From: Salinispora mooreana
GTDB lineage: Bacteria > Actinomycetota > Actinomycetes > Mycobacteriales > Micromonosporaceae
Direction of reading: 5' to 3'
Length of the DNA: 64,000 nt
Assembly: GCF_000379065.1 (NCBI RefSeq)
Contig: NZ_KB900614.1
Location: 1,715,951 to 1,779,950 of the forward strand
In this document: positions 33,867-42,338 of the stretch, piece after piece
Position numbering within the stretch: position 1 is the stretch's first letter
Layout: every line of letters starts with the position of its first letter
Notes under the pieces: model-generated
Database searches by the model: none
What the model was told of the DNA's origin: nothing
The model's input: only the letters and a program-made list of their open reading frames with translations
Made by a program: the position numbers and the translations under genes

Positions 33867-35639
33867 TCATCTGCGGCGCGTGTCAACCGGGCTGCGTACC
33901 GGCCCGGTTCGGGGCCGCGGGTCGCGGGTGCCGCGCCGCCGCGCCTCGCCATCCGCGAGGTCCGCGACGGGGGAGCCGTCACCCCACACGTTTCTCGCCA
34001 GCCAGTACTCGACAGTGCGGTGCGTGCGGGTGAACGCGAGCATCGAGCCGTCCCGACTCGGCACCGGGTAGCGGGCGGCGGGCCCGACCGACGAGAGCAC
34101 ACGCCCGCTCCCGTTGGGCAGTTGTTCGAACAGATCCTCGACGCCCGAGGCGACGAGGGAGTAGATGAGCGTGCCGTCTGGCAGCAGGCGGGGGTTGTTC
34201 TTCTCGATGTAGTCCGGGCGGGCCAGGGTGACGATCTCGCCGCTTCCCAGCTCTTTGCGGTAGAGGCCCCAGGTCCAGTCGCCGCCGCGGGTGGACATGA
34301 AGATGACACCCGCGCCGTCCGGGGTCCACGACGGCGCCTCGTCCCACCATGGGTCCTTGGTGAGCTTGGTGATCCGGCCGTCCCGGACGTCCAGGACGCA
34401 CAGGTCCGCCTCGAATGGCTCAGTTTCGGACTTAAAGACGAGCCGGGTGCTGTCCGGTGACCAGTCCAACGGACCGTACAGGCCCTTGAGCCATGTGACG
34501 CCGCAGGTCCACACCGTGCTTGTGCCCGTCACGAGGTCGTAGGTCGCGATCTCCCACCGCAGCCTGCTCGCCTTCCGCGTGAGATAGGCGACGGTGCGGC
34601 CGTCCGGGGCCCACTGCGGAAACGCCGCGTCCCCGAGCGGCAGGGGCTCCGCCACCCCACCGCCGATGTCGCGGACCTTCACCGTGGATCGCCCGGTCTC
34701 CTCCATGGCGTAGATAAGTCGAGTGCCGTCGGGGGAGATGCTGCCGTACCTCGGCTGTTCGTTCGGCCCAACGACTTGTACGACCGCGTTGGTACGGCGG
34801 TCGAGGACCCAGATGCCGACCCCACGGTCGACGAGCCGATGGAAGAAAAGGTGCTGCCCATCGGCGGTCCAGTTCGGCCACCGGTCATCGGCCGCATCCA
34901 TGACTAACGCGCGCCCGCGGTTCGGCTCGTCGAGCCGCTGCACCCAGATCACCGAGCGTCCCTCGACACTCCGCGAAAACGCGACGACCGGGTGCGCGCT
35001 CGAAACGGTCGGTTTGTAGTCCCACGCGCGGCCGTTGGTCACCTGCCGCGGCGCACCACCATCCAGCGGCAGGATCGACACGACGCTTGCGCCGGTGTCG
35101 TAAGAGTGGCAGATGAGGCCGCTGCCATTGGGCAGGTATGCGCACGCGCCCGCTCGGCCGGGCTTGTCGGTCACCGGCACCGGCGGCCCGCCTGTGGCAG
35201 CTACCAGGTAGAAGTGCCGTTGTCCCCAGTCACCCCCGACGAAGATGATCTTAGAACCGTCCGGCGACCAGTGCGGATACTCCTCATCGTGAGAGCCGAA
35301 TGTAAGCCTGCTGATCCGCGCTTCGTGCACCCTGTATAGCCAGATCGCCTTATGACCGCTGCGGGATGAGGTGAACGCGAGGCACATGGAGTCGGGAGAC
35401 CACTGCGCCTCGAGGTCTTCGCCCGCGCCGCGGGTGCCCTGGTGCCACTGCTTGGTGGCGATCTCGTAGAACCAGAGGTTGAGCGAGCCCGCGCGCCGCG
35501 ACGCGGCGACAAAGCGCGAGCCGTCCGGCGAGATCGCCCCGTCGCCTGCTCCGGCCGGGTCTTCAGCGAGCCTGTGCAGCTGGAACGCCGGGCCACGCAC
35601 GGGTCCCGGTTGCGGAAGCGAGCTCACCGAACCATTCAT
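33867..35639 (-). CDS. TolB/PD40-type beta-propeller protein (paralogue 2)
   Basis: The product is 590 residues from ATG 35639, with CTGGAG six bases upstream. It is homologous along its whole length to the protein at 28586-30358, which has the same number of residues and the same C-terminal GPVRSPVDTRRR. Blade motifs include AQWSPDSMCLAFTSSRSGHK, HWSPDGSKIIFVGGDWG and WTPDGAGVIFMSTRGGDW. There is no signal peptide. Retention of two full-length copies, while the second methyltransferase decayed, suggests that both propellers have a function. A 22-codon frame overlaps its start, as in copy 1. Divergently transcribed genes for a SnoaL-like protein and a haloperoxidase lie upstream. Confidence 0.82.
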   Translation of the reverse strand: MNGSVSSLPQPGPVRGPAFQLHRLAEDPAGAGDGAISPDGSRFVAASRRAGSLNLWFYEIATKQWHQGTRGAGEDLEAQWSPDSMCLAFTSSRSGHKAIWLYRVHEARISRLTFGSHDEEYPHWSPDGSKIIFVGGDWGQRHFYLVAATGGPPVPVTDKPGRAGACAYLPNGSGLICHSYDTGASVVSILPLDGGAPRQVTNGRAWDYKPTVSSAHPVVAFSRSVEGRSVIWVQRLDEPNRGRALVMDAADDRWPNWTADGQHLFFHRLVDRGVGIWVLDRRTNAVVQVVGPNEQPRYGSISPDGTRLIYAMEETGRSTVKVRDIGGGVAEPLPLGDAAFPQWAPDGRTVAYLTRKASRLRWEIATYDLVTGTSTVWTCGVTWLKGLYGPLDWSPDSTRLVFKSETEPFEADLCVLDVRDGRITKLTKDPWWDEAPSWTPDGAGVIFMSTRGGDWTWGLYRKELGSGEIVTLARPDYIEKNNPRLLPDGTLIYSLVASGVEDLFEQLPNGSGRVLSSVGPAARYPVPSRDGSMLAFTRTHRTVEYWLARNVWGDGSPVADLADGEARRRGTRDPRPRTGPVRSPVDTRRR

Positions 35640-35704
35640 CGTGTTCTCCAGGTCACCGTTGCGATTCGTCCCAAGCTATTCGGCACGATATGCGCGGCGT
35701 GCAT
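35636..35704 (-). CDS. 22-codon frame coupled to beta-propeller 2
   Basis: The frame from ATG 35704 (AAGG six bases upstream) starts MHAAHIVPN, ends WRTR and stops with TGA overlapping the propeller ATG. It has the same length and coupling as the frame before paralogue 1, but the two peptides are not clearly similar, so chance is possible. Confidence 0.25.
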   Translation of the reverse strand: MHAAHIVPNSLGRIATVTWRTR

Positions 35705-35928
35705 TTCTGGCCTTCTCATCGTTTGCTATCGCCGTGTGGGTACTCGCGCCGTTCCCGCACGGTCTCCGGCCAAGCAAGGGGTGAGAAGTCCCCGCACACC
35801 GCCGGTGGCTAGAAACGTCAGTGGCGGCGATGTCCCGATCCGCTCGGCGTCACCGCAGTTGGGAAGTGCGCCCGGGGTCGAAGATCGCCGGTGGCCTGTA
35901 GACGTAACTATCGATTGGAGTGGTTGTT

Positions 35929-36588
35929 GTGACTGAGGTTCAGGATTTCGGCCGACAGCTCGGTGAATTCTCGCGCGGTCTGCTCGGTGCCACCGGCGCC
36001 GACGAGGGCACCGAGTTCGTCTCCGACGGCCGTGCCGAGAGCGAGATCCGTGGCTTCCTCGCGGAGCTACAGGAGGCGTACGCGCGGGCGGACATCGACT
36101 GGATCGTCGACTCGCTCGCCGAGGACTTCACCACCTACGAGCTCGTGGCACTGGACGGCTCGCCCGTGGTGATCCGCGAAAAGGCGGCGATGCGCGAGTA
36201 CCTCACCACCCTGTTTCCCGCTAGCGGGGAGAACCAGGTGAAGTCGATCACGGCCAACCAGGTGGTGGCGACGGCGACGCTCGGCCTCATCAACGAGGAG
36301 GGCGACGTCGTGATCTCCAAGGCGGACACGACCAAGGAGCATCAGCCACTGCGGGCCAGCGCGCTCGCCGTTCGCACCGCAAACGGCTGGAAGTGGCGCC
36401 ACTGGCACATGTCCGAGGCCGGCCCGCGCTTCCGCGTGAACGCGGCCGGCGTGCCGATCGACGACAACGGCCAGGTGATACCAGGTGCCCGCGTAGTGAC
36501 TCAGGATGGCGTCGGTCGAGTCGTCGTCGACGGGCACGAGTCACGGCCAGGCGTCACCCTGACATCCGGGCAAACCCGCCGGGACTGA
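35929..36588 (+). CDS. SnoaL-like (NTF2-fold) protein
   Basis: The product is 219 residues from GTG 35929 (GGAG eight bases upstream); a GTG three codons earlier is an alternative. Residues about 45-150 form an NTF2-like cone: EIRGFLAELQEAYARADIDW, AMREYLTTLFPASG, and ASALAVRTANGWKWRHWHM. In natural-product clusters this fold serves as cyclase, isomerase or binding protein. Compared with small SnoaL proteins it has 40 extra N-terminal and 60 extra C-terminal residues, so the catalytic role is unclear. It is followed after 41 bases by the haloperoxidase-like gene and is probably co-transcribed with it. Confidence 0.7.
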   Translation: MTEVQDFGRQLGEFSRGLLGATGADEGTEFVSDGRAESEIRGFLAELQEAYARADIDWIVDSLAEDFTTYELVALDGSPVVIREKAAMREYLTTLFPASGENQVKSITANQVVATATLGLINEEGDVVISKADTTKEHQPLRASALAVRTANGWKWRHWHMSEAGPRFRVNAAGVPIDDNGQVIPGARVVTQDGVGRVVVDGHESRPGVTLTSGQTRRD

Positions 36589-36629
36589 ATAGCCGTGCTG
36601 CGCCGGGTCCGCGGGAGATTGGACGAGAC

Positions 36630-38147
36630 ATGAGTTCTACCGTCGGCCGGATCATTCGGCCGGAGCACACCACGGCGGGCACCGCGCCCGCACCGGTGAC
36701 CCACGTGACCAATGGAGAGGAAAACCTGTACCCGGACTACCTCGGAAACTTCTCCAAGGGGTTGCCACACAACGAGTTCGGTGAAGTTGATCGGTCTGCC
36801 TACCGGCAGTTCGTTCGTCGGCTGTCCACTGGAGATCCCGGTCAGATCGAGGGAATTGAGCTTGACCCCTCCTGCGAGCGGCCGCTGGTCAACCCGCAGG
36901 CCGGGCTCTCGATCGATGCGATCGGTCCACGCAGCACGGACATGACCATACCGCCCGCACCCAGGATGGATTCGGCGGAGCTGTCCGCCGAGCTGTGTGA
37001 GCTCTATTGGATGGCCCTCTGTAGGGACGTGCCGTTCACGCGGCTCACCCAGAGTGACGTGGCACAGGCGGCGGCCGATGACCTGACGAGGCTGTCGGAC
37101 TACCGGGCGGTACGCCAAAACGGTCGGGTCACACCCGGCTTGCTGTTCCGCGGTGACAGCCCGGGCGATCACGTCGGACCGTACCTGTCGCAGTTCCTCT
37201 GGCGGGATATCCAGTTTGGCACGTACCGGTTCGAGCAGCGGCAGGACACCGTGCGTCCCAACCAGGATTACATGACTACGTTCGGCACGTATCTAAAGGT
37301 GCAGCGAGGGTGGAACCGGACGTTGGCGCCGTCCGAGCGTGACCAGGAAAATCGGCGGTTCCTGTACTCGCCGCGCGCTCTTGCCCACTGGCTGCACTTT
37401 GACGGCGGACCGACCCCAGCAAAGGCGTTCTTCCATGCCGGGCTGATCCTGGACAGCCTCGGTGTGCCAGTCGACGCGGGTAACCCGTACGCGGACAGCA
37501 CCTCGCAGCAGGGCTTTTCCACGTTCGGGACCCCGCACCTGCTGGCGCTGGTGACCGAGGTAGCCAATCGGGCACTGCGTGCCGTGTGGTATCAGAAGTG
37601 GTTCGTGCACCGTAGGCTGCGCCCCGAGGTCTTCGGTGCGCGGGTGCACCAGCGACTGAGCGGGGGCCGGGCATACGAGTTCATCGATCGCGAAGTCCTC
37701 GAGTCCGACGCGGTCACCCGGGTGTTCTCGAAATGGGGCTCCTACCTGCTGCCACAGGCATTCCCGGAAGGCTCGCCCATGCACCCGTCCTATGGTGCGG
37801 GCCATGGGACCGCCGCCGCGGCCGCTGCGACCGTCCTCAAGGCTTGGTTCGACGAGACTGCGGTGTGGGAAAACCCAGTCCAGGCCAACGAGGACGGCAC
37901 TGCGTTAGTGCCGTACGAAGGCCAGGACGCCGGCCGGCTCACGGTTGGCGGAGAGTTGAACAAGCTGGCTGCGAACGTCGGCATCGGCCGTAACATCGCC
38001 GGCGTGCACTGGCGAACCGACTGGACGGAGTCGGCAAAGCTGGGTGAGAGCCTCGCGATTCAACTGCTCCGTGAGCAAAAGGCCTGGTTCAAGGAACCCC
38101 ACTGGTTCACGGTAACCAGGTTCGACGGCACCACTGTGCGGTTCTGA
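36630..38147 (+). CDS. Vanadium-dependent haloperoxidase-like protein (PAP2 superfamily)
   Basis: The product is 505 residues from ATG 36630, within the usual range for bromoperoxidase-type vanadium haloperoxidases. The vanadate pocket is recognisable: Lys323 and Arg331 in YQKWFVHRRLRPE (spacing of eight, as in algal bromoperoxidases), His385 and His392 in MHPSYGAGH, and Arg454 and His460 in GRNIAGVH. Where the canonical motif is Pro-Ser-Gly-His, this protein has Gly-Ala-Gly-His, so the Ser that binds vanadate is Ala390. Activity may therefore be changed or lost. Such enzymes oxidise halide with hydrogen peroxide to halogenate or cyclise a substrate. A strong hairpin follows the gene. Confidence 0.82.
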   Translation: MSSTVGRIIRPEHTTAGTAPAPVTHVTNGEENLYPDYLGNFSKGLPHNEFGEVDRSAYRQFVRRLSTGDPGQIEGIELDPSCERPLVNPQAGLSIDAIGPRSTDMTIPPAPRMDSAELSAELCELYWMALCRDVPFTRLTQSDVAQAAADDLTRLSDYRAVRQNGRVTPGLLFRGDSPGDHVGPYLSQFLWRDIQFGTYRFEQRQDTVRPNQDYMTTFGTYLKVQRGWNRTLAPSERDQENRRFLYSPRALAHWLHFDGGPTPAKAFFHAGLILDSLGVPVDAGNPYADSTSQQGFSTFGTPHLLALVTEVANRALRAVWYQKWFVHRRLRPEVFGARVHQRLSGGRAYEFIDREVLESDAVTRVFSKWGSYLLPQAFPEGSPMHPSYGAGHGTAAAAAATVLKAWFDETAVWENPVQANEDGTALVPYEGQDAGRLTVGGELNKLAANVGIGRNIAGVHWRTDWTESAKLGESLAIQLLREQKAWFKEPHWFTVTRFDGTTVRF

Positions 38148-38602
38148 CCCGTTCGGTGTACCTCAGAGCCTGCGCCGCGCGGCCGGTCGCCCTGACCGCC
38201 GCGCGGCACAGGTTGTTGTTCCATTCCACGAACGCGGGTCAGCGCTCCCCAACTCGAACTCGACGGCATCCAGGTTTGCCGACGCCGACTTTCACCTCGA
38301 GTGCGACCCGTGTGCCGGCCCCACACAGTCCTACACGGCAAGCGACAACCCGAATCCAGATCCGCCGGCAACACCGCAGCGGGCCGACTCTGATCCGGGG
38401 GCTGGCTTTCCCCGCGATGTTCAGGGTGCGCGGATTCATCGGCTGGTGTTGCTGTCATACCGCGCCGCTGTCGGCATTCCGCTCACGACAGGGCGGCATG
38501 ACACACGAATGATTTGCCGCAAGGCGTAGTAAGCAGGCGGATGTTCACGCGAGCTATCGATCGTAGGAAAGAGCGTTCCGCGACAGGGCAAGGGGTAATG
38601 CG
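38148..38602. other. Intergenic region after the haloperoxidase gene
   Basis: Apart from the terminator at 38174-38207 I see no gene in these 455 bases. The right part should hold the promoter of the FG-GAP lipoprotein gene. Confidence 0.4.
38174..38207 (+). terminator. Intrinsic terminator hairpin after the haloperoxidase gene
   Basis: GCCGCGCGG pairs with CCGCGCGGC, followed inward by a one-base bulge and CGGTC/GACCG, leaving a five-base loop. The hairpin starts 27 bases after the stop codon. Confidence 0.75.
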
Positions 38603-39763
38603 ATGATTCAGCACACGTGGTCCAGGGCCGGCGACAGGCGGCTGTTCGCACTCGCAGCGGCGGCAGCACTCTGCGCCGCGTGCACGACCGATCAGGCGCC
38701 GGAACCGGGCGAGGAGCCCAAGGGTCCGCCGCTGTCGTTCGATATCTCGGCCGTAACGCCGGTCGGCGACAACCCGCGCGCAATCGCGGCTGCGGACCTC
38801 AACGGCGACGGCGTACCCGATTTGATCACCCCGAACCTCGGGCCGGGCAACGCGTCCGTGCTCTTCGGCGATGGCAGGGCAGGCGTGCGACAGGTGGTTG
38901 AGGTCGCCGCCGGACCTGCCGCGCTGCGTAACGTGACTGCGGACCTGAACAATGACGGCAACCAGGATATTGCGACGATCAACGTCAGCGACGAGACCGT
39001 CACGGTGCTGCACGGTGACGGCGCAGGCGGGTTCGGCGAGCCGGTCGCGTATGAGGCGGGTGACGGCCCGTCCGGTGTGATCGCCGTCGACCTGAACGGC
39101 GACGATCTGCTTGACCTCGCGACCGCCAACTATGACGGGGACGACATCAGCATCATGCTGGCCGACGGCACCGGGTACGCCCCACCCGTGCATGTCGCCG
39201 CGGGCGACGGCACCGCTGACATCGTGGCCGCGGACGTCAATGGCGATGGCCGGATCGACCTGGTGACCGGCAACCACCACTCCGACGATGTGAGCGTGCT
39301 GCTCGGCGACGGCGCGGGCGGGGTCGCGCCTGCGGTCTCCTCGCCAGCGGGCGACGGTCCACACGGAATCGCCATGGCAGATTTCAATGGAGACGGGCAC
39401 GTCGACCTCGCGACACCAGACTACGAGGGCGACACCACATCGGTGCTTATCGGAAACGGCGACGGCACCTTCGCCGCGCCATCGATGCTTCCCGCTGGGG
39501 ATGGTCCGACGGGGCTGGTCGCGGTTGACCTTGACGGTGATGGCGCGATCGACCTCGCGACCGCGAACTTCGAGTCCGACGACGTGTCTGTGCTTCCTGG
39601 CAACGGTGACGGCACGTTTCGGGACCCGGTGTACGTGTACGCCGGGGACGGTGCGGTGAAGATCGTCGCAGTCGATCTCGATGGTGACGGCCTACTCGAC
39701 CTCGCCACCGCCAACTCCCACGACGACAACGTCACCGTGCTCCGCAATAGCACCAGTCAGTGA
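38603..39763 (+). CDS. Secreted FG-GAP/VCBS-repeat lipoprotein 1
   Basis: The 386-residue precursor has an N-terminal signal (RRLFALAAAAALCAAC), in which the final Cys is a lipobox cysteine, so the protein should be anchored outside the membrane. The rest is about seven FG-GAP/VCBS blades, each with a calcium-type loop (DLNGDGVPD, DLNNDGNQD, DVNGDGRIDL, DFNGDGHVDL, DLDGDGAIDL and others). This is a complete seven-bladed propeller without an enzymatic domain. The blade type is the same as in UnbV but there is no ASPIC domain. It could bind or protect the exported product. A second such lipoprotein is encoded at 42339-43565, on the other side of an exporter operon. Confidence 0.85.
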   Translation: MIQHTWSRAGDRRLFALAAAAALCAACTTDQAPEPGEEPKGPPLSFDISAVTPVGDNPRAIAAADLNGDGVPDLITPNLGPGNASVLFGDGRAGVRQVVEVAAGPAALRNVTADLNNDGNQDIATINVSDETVTVLHGDGAGGFGEPVAYEAGDGPSGVIAVDLNGDDLLDLATANYDGDDISIMLADGTGYAPPVHVAAGDGTADIVAADVNGDGRIDLVTGNHHSDDVSVLLGDGAGGVAPAVSSPAGDGPHGIAMADFNGDGHVDLATPDYEGDTTSVLIGNGDGTFAAPSMLPAGDGPTGLVAVDLDGDGAIDLATANFESDDVSVLPGNGDGTFRDPVYVYAGDGAVKIVAVDLDGDGLLDLATANSHDDNVTVLRNSTSQ

Positions 39764-39769
39764 CCAATC

Positions 39770-39826
39770 ACTTACCGGTGGCGTATGACAATTAGACATA
39801 TCGTCCGGTATGGTCGCCCGGTAAGT
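39770..39826. promoter_or_regulatory. Inverted repeat upstream of the exporter operon
   Basis: ACTTACCGG at 39770 and CCGGTAAGT ending at 39826 are perfect reverse complements, 39 bases apart, between the lipoprotein stop and the ABC gene. The intervening bases contain TATGACAATTAGACATATC, which resembles the start of the P450 palindrome. It may be a regulator-binding region; a terminator seems less likely because of the long loop. Confidence 0.3.
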
Positions 39827-39860
39827 AATCCGACGACGCACGCCGGGGCAGGAGACGACG

Positions 39861-40847
39861 ATGACGGCAGCGATCGTGGCGCAGGGGCTGGTGAAGCGGT
39901 ACGGCGAGACGACCGCGCTCAACGGTTTCGATCTCGAGGTGGCCGAGGGCACTGTGCTCGGTCTACTTGGCCCCAATGGTGCGGGAAAGACGACAGCGGT
40001 GCGGGTGTTCGCCACCTTGATCGAACCCGACGCGGGGCACGCGGAGATTGCCGGGCTCGACGTGGTACGGCAGGCCCGGCAGGTTCGCCAGACCATCGGT
40101 CTGTCTGGCCAGTATGCCGCCGTCGACGAGATGCTCACTGGGCAGGAAAACCTCGAACTGCTCGGCCGGCTGCACCACCTCGGCCGGCGTGGCGCGCGGT
40201 CGCGTGCCTGGGAGCTCCTCGAACGATTCGGGCTCACCGAGGCGGCGAACCGTAGGCTCAAGGAGTACTCCGGTGGTATGCGGCGCAGGCTCGACCTGGC
40301 GGGTGCACTCGTTGCCCGACCGAAGGTGCTCATCCTCGACGAACCAACCACTGGACTCGACATCCGTAGCAGGGAGGCCACCTGGGAGACCGTCGGTGAG
40401 CTGGTGTCGGCTGGGTCCACGCTGCTGCTCACAACGCAGTACCTGGAAGAGGCGGACCGGTTCGCCGACCGCATCGCCGTGATTGAGCACGGTGCCGTCC
40501 TAGCCGGCGGCACACCCGATGAGCTGAAGGACCAGGTCGGGGGTCATCGGCTCGAGGTGACCCTGTCGCGCCCCGCCGATCTCTCCCGGGCCCGGAGTGT
40601 GCTCGCGTCGGTCGCGGCGGGTGAACCGGTATCCGACGCGGAGGGTCGCCTCTCGGTGACCGTCGCGGCCGCTGACGGAGTGCTGGTAGACGGGATACGG
40701 CGCCTCGATGCGGCCGGGATTGAGGTCGTGGACGCGTCGCTACGCAGACCCACACTGGATGACGTGTTCCTCGCGCTCACCGGTCACATCGTCGAGACCC
40801 CCACCGAGTCTTCCTCGGAGAAAGAGGCGCAGGAGGTAGTGCGGTGA
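39861..40847 (+). CDS. DrrA-type ABC transporter ATP-binding protein
   Basis: This 328-residue ATPase has Walker A GLLGPNGAGKTTAVR, Q-loop QTIGLSGQYAAVDEMLTG, signature LKEYSGGMRRRLDLA and Walker B VLILDEPTTGLD. It also has a DrrA-type C-terminal extension ending in LRRPTLDDVFLALTGH, which is typical of drug-resistance exporters of antibiotic clusters. It powers export with the permease encoded next, whose start overlaps its stop (GTGA). It is the most likely self-protection and export system for the cluster product. Confidence 0.92.
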   Translation: MTAAIVAQGLVKRYGETTALNGFDLEVAEGTVLGLLGPNGAGKTTAVRVFATLIEPDAGHAEIAGLDVVRQARQVRQTIGLSGQYAAVDEMLTGQENLELLGRLHHLGRRGARSRAWELLERFGLTEAANRRLKEYSGGMRRRLDLAGALVARPKVLILDEPTTGLDIRSREATWETVGELVSAGSTLLLTTQYLEEADRFADRIAVIEHGAVLAGGTPDELKDQVGGHRLEVTLSRPADLSRARSVLASVAAGEPVSDAEGRLSVTVAAADGVLVDGIRRLDAAGIEVVDASLRRPTLDDVFLALTGHIVETPTESSSEKEAQEVVR

Positions 40848-41647
40848 GCTCATTGGTGTGGGCCGTCGGAGACGGCATGGTGCTGGCGAAGCGGAACCTG
40901 ATCAGGACGTTGCGAATGCCCGACCTGTTCATGTCCTCGCTGATCATGCCGATTATGTCCACGCTGCTGTTCGCCTACATCTTCGGCAGCGCTATCGAGG
41001 CCCCCGGTGTGTCGTACCGGGAATTCTTGCTCGCCGGTGTGTTCGTACAAACCGTCGTGTTCAATTCGGTGATCACAGGCGCCGGGTTAGCCGAGGACAT
41101 CCAAAGAGGCATCGTGGACCGGTTTCGGTCACTGCCGATCTCCCCCTATTCTGTACTTTTTGGTCGGACCGCCAGTGATCTGGCGAATAATGTCCTGTCG
41201 CTGGCCGTCATGGTGTTGGCCGGCCTGCTCGTCGGATGGCGGATTGACAGCTCGTTTGGCGAGGGCGTAGCGGGTCTTCTGCTCCTACTGGCGTTCGCCT
41301 ACGCACTGTCGTGGCTGCTCGCCGTGGTGGGGCTATCCGTGCGAGCGCCGGAGGTCGTGAGTAACGCCAGCTTCATGGTGATCATGCCGATGTCGTTCAT
41401 CGCCAACACCTACGTCAGCCCCGAAGGCTTTCCCGGGCCGCTACGCGTGATCGCCGAGTGGAACCCCGTTTCCGCGGTGGCGCAGGCGGCACGGGAGCTG
41501 TTCGGCAACACCAACCCGGCCTACCCGCCGGGCGACACCTGGCCGCTACAAAATCCCATAGTCGCCTCGATCGGGTGGATCGTACTCATCCTTGCGATCT
41601 TCGTGCCACTGGCCACGCACCGGTACCGCAAGGCGGTGCGCCGCTGA
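40844..41647 (+). CDS. DrrB-type ABC transporter permease
   Basis: This 267-residue ABC-2 type permease starts at GTG 40844, overlapping the ATPase stop. Six hydrophobic helices are visible, for example DLFMSSLIMPIMSTLLFAYI, NNVLSLAVMVLAGLLVGW and IVASIGWIVLILAIFVPLA. The cytoplasmic loop has DIQRGIVDRFRSLPISPYSV, the ABC-2 signature EDxxxGxxDRFRSLPxS. Together with the upstream ATPase it forms a DrrAB-like exporter. A strong hairpin follows the gene. Confidence 0.92.
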   Translation: MSSLVWAVGDGMVLAKRNLIRTLRMPDLFMSSLIMPIMSTLLFAYIFGSAIEAPGVSYREFLLAGVFVQTVVFNSVITGAGLAEDIQRGIVDRFRSLPISPYSVLFGRTASDLANNVLSLAVMVLAGLLVGWRIDSSFGEGVAGLLLLLAFAYALSWLLAVVGLSVRAPEVVSNASFMVIMPMSFIANTYVSPEGFPGPLRVIAEWNPVSAVAQAARELFGNTNPAYPPGDTWPLQNPIVASIGWIVLILAIFVPLATHRYRKAVRR

Positions 41648-41658
41648 CCAAGTGGGCT

Positions 41659-41695
41659 CCGCGCGCCCGGCCCGGTGTCCGGTCCGGGCGCGCGG
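41659..41695. terminator. Bidirectional terminator between permease and SnoaL-like gene
   Basis: CCGCGCGCCCGG and CCGGGCGCGCGG form a perfect 12-bp stem around a 13-base loop. It lies between two convergent genes, 12 bases after the permease stop and 5 bases before the other stop. Confidence 0.8.
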
Positions 41696-41700
41696 CGTGC

Positions 41701-42132
41701 TCATAGCGGCAGGCCGAGCTGGGTCGCGACGGTCAGGAAGTCGTAGTACAGCTTGCCGCTGGCGATCCTGCCGTCCCGGAAGTAGTAGAGCTCACAGCTC
41801 AGTCCGCGGATCCGGCTACCTGTCGGCGGGTGGAGTTCCCCGTTCGGTAGCGGGAACGGCGCGGTGTGTGTGCCCTCGTTGACCACCTCGGCTACCGCGA
41901 TATCTCCGCAGATGATCAGATTGACGATCTCGACACGGGCATCCGGCATCGGCGCTCGGTTCAGCTCTTGGCGCCTGCGCCACCCCGCCGGCCCATGGAC
42001 GACCTCGCCGGTCGGAACGTCAACGCCCTCGTAGTCCTCGGTCAGCAGCGCCATCGCACAGTCGAGATTGTTCTCATTGAAGTTTCGGTATAGCGCGCGG
42101 AGGGTCTCCTCGTTGCGACTTTGCTCAGTCAT
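41701..42132 (-). CDS. Small SnoaL-like polyketide cyclase-family protein
   Basis: This 143-residue NTF2-fold protein starts MTEQSRNEETLRALYRNFNE and continues with ALLTEDYEGVDVPTGEVVHG and LSCELYYFRDGRIASGKLYY, a clear SnoaL layout of the usual length. It might act as a cyclase, an isomerase or a binding protein. It is transcribed convergently with the exporter genes and divergently from the second FG-GAP lipoprotein, so it is alone in its transcript. Confidence 0.8.
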   Translation of the reverse strand: MTEQSRNEETLRALYRNFNENNLDCAMALLTEDYEGVDVPTGEVVHGPAGWRRRQELNRAPMPDARVEIVNLIICGDIAVAEVVNEGTHTAPFPLPNGELHPPTGSRIRGLSCELYYFRDGRIASGKLYYDFLTVATQLGLPL

Positions 42133-42338
42133 GTCACGATCTCCGTCCGATTCTGCCGGTCACTACATGCCCGTTGTACCCGGCACCAATATCTGACTTC
42201 TTCTTATCGACTGGGAATTTCACCCGGACCGCGTTTCGAAGAACCGCGCAAGCCAGAAAAAGACCTACCGCTGCACCTCGGCCTATAACGGGAATGAGCT
42301 TGGGTTGCCAAGGAACTGCGAATGCAAGGAGAAGACCC

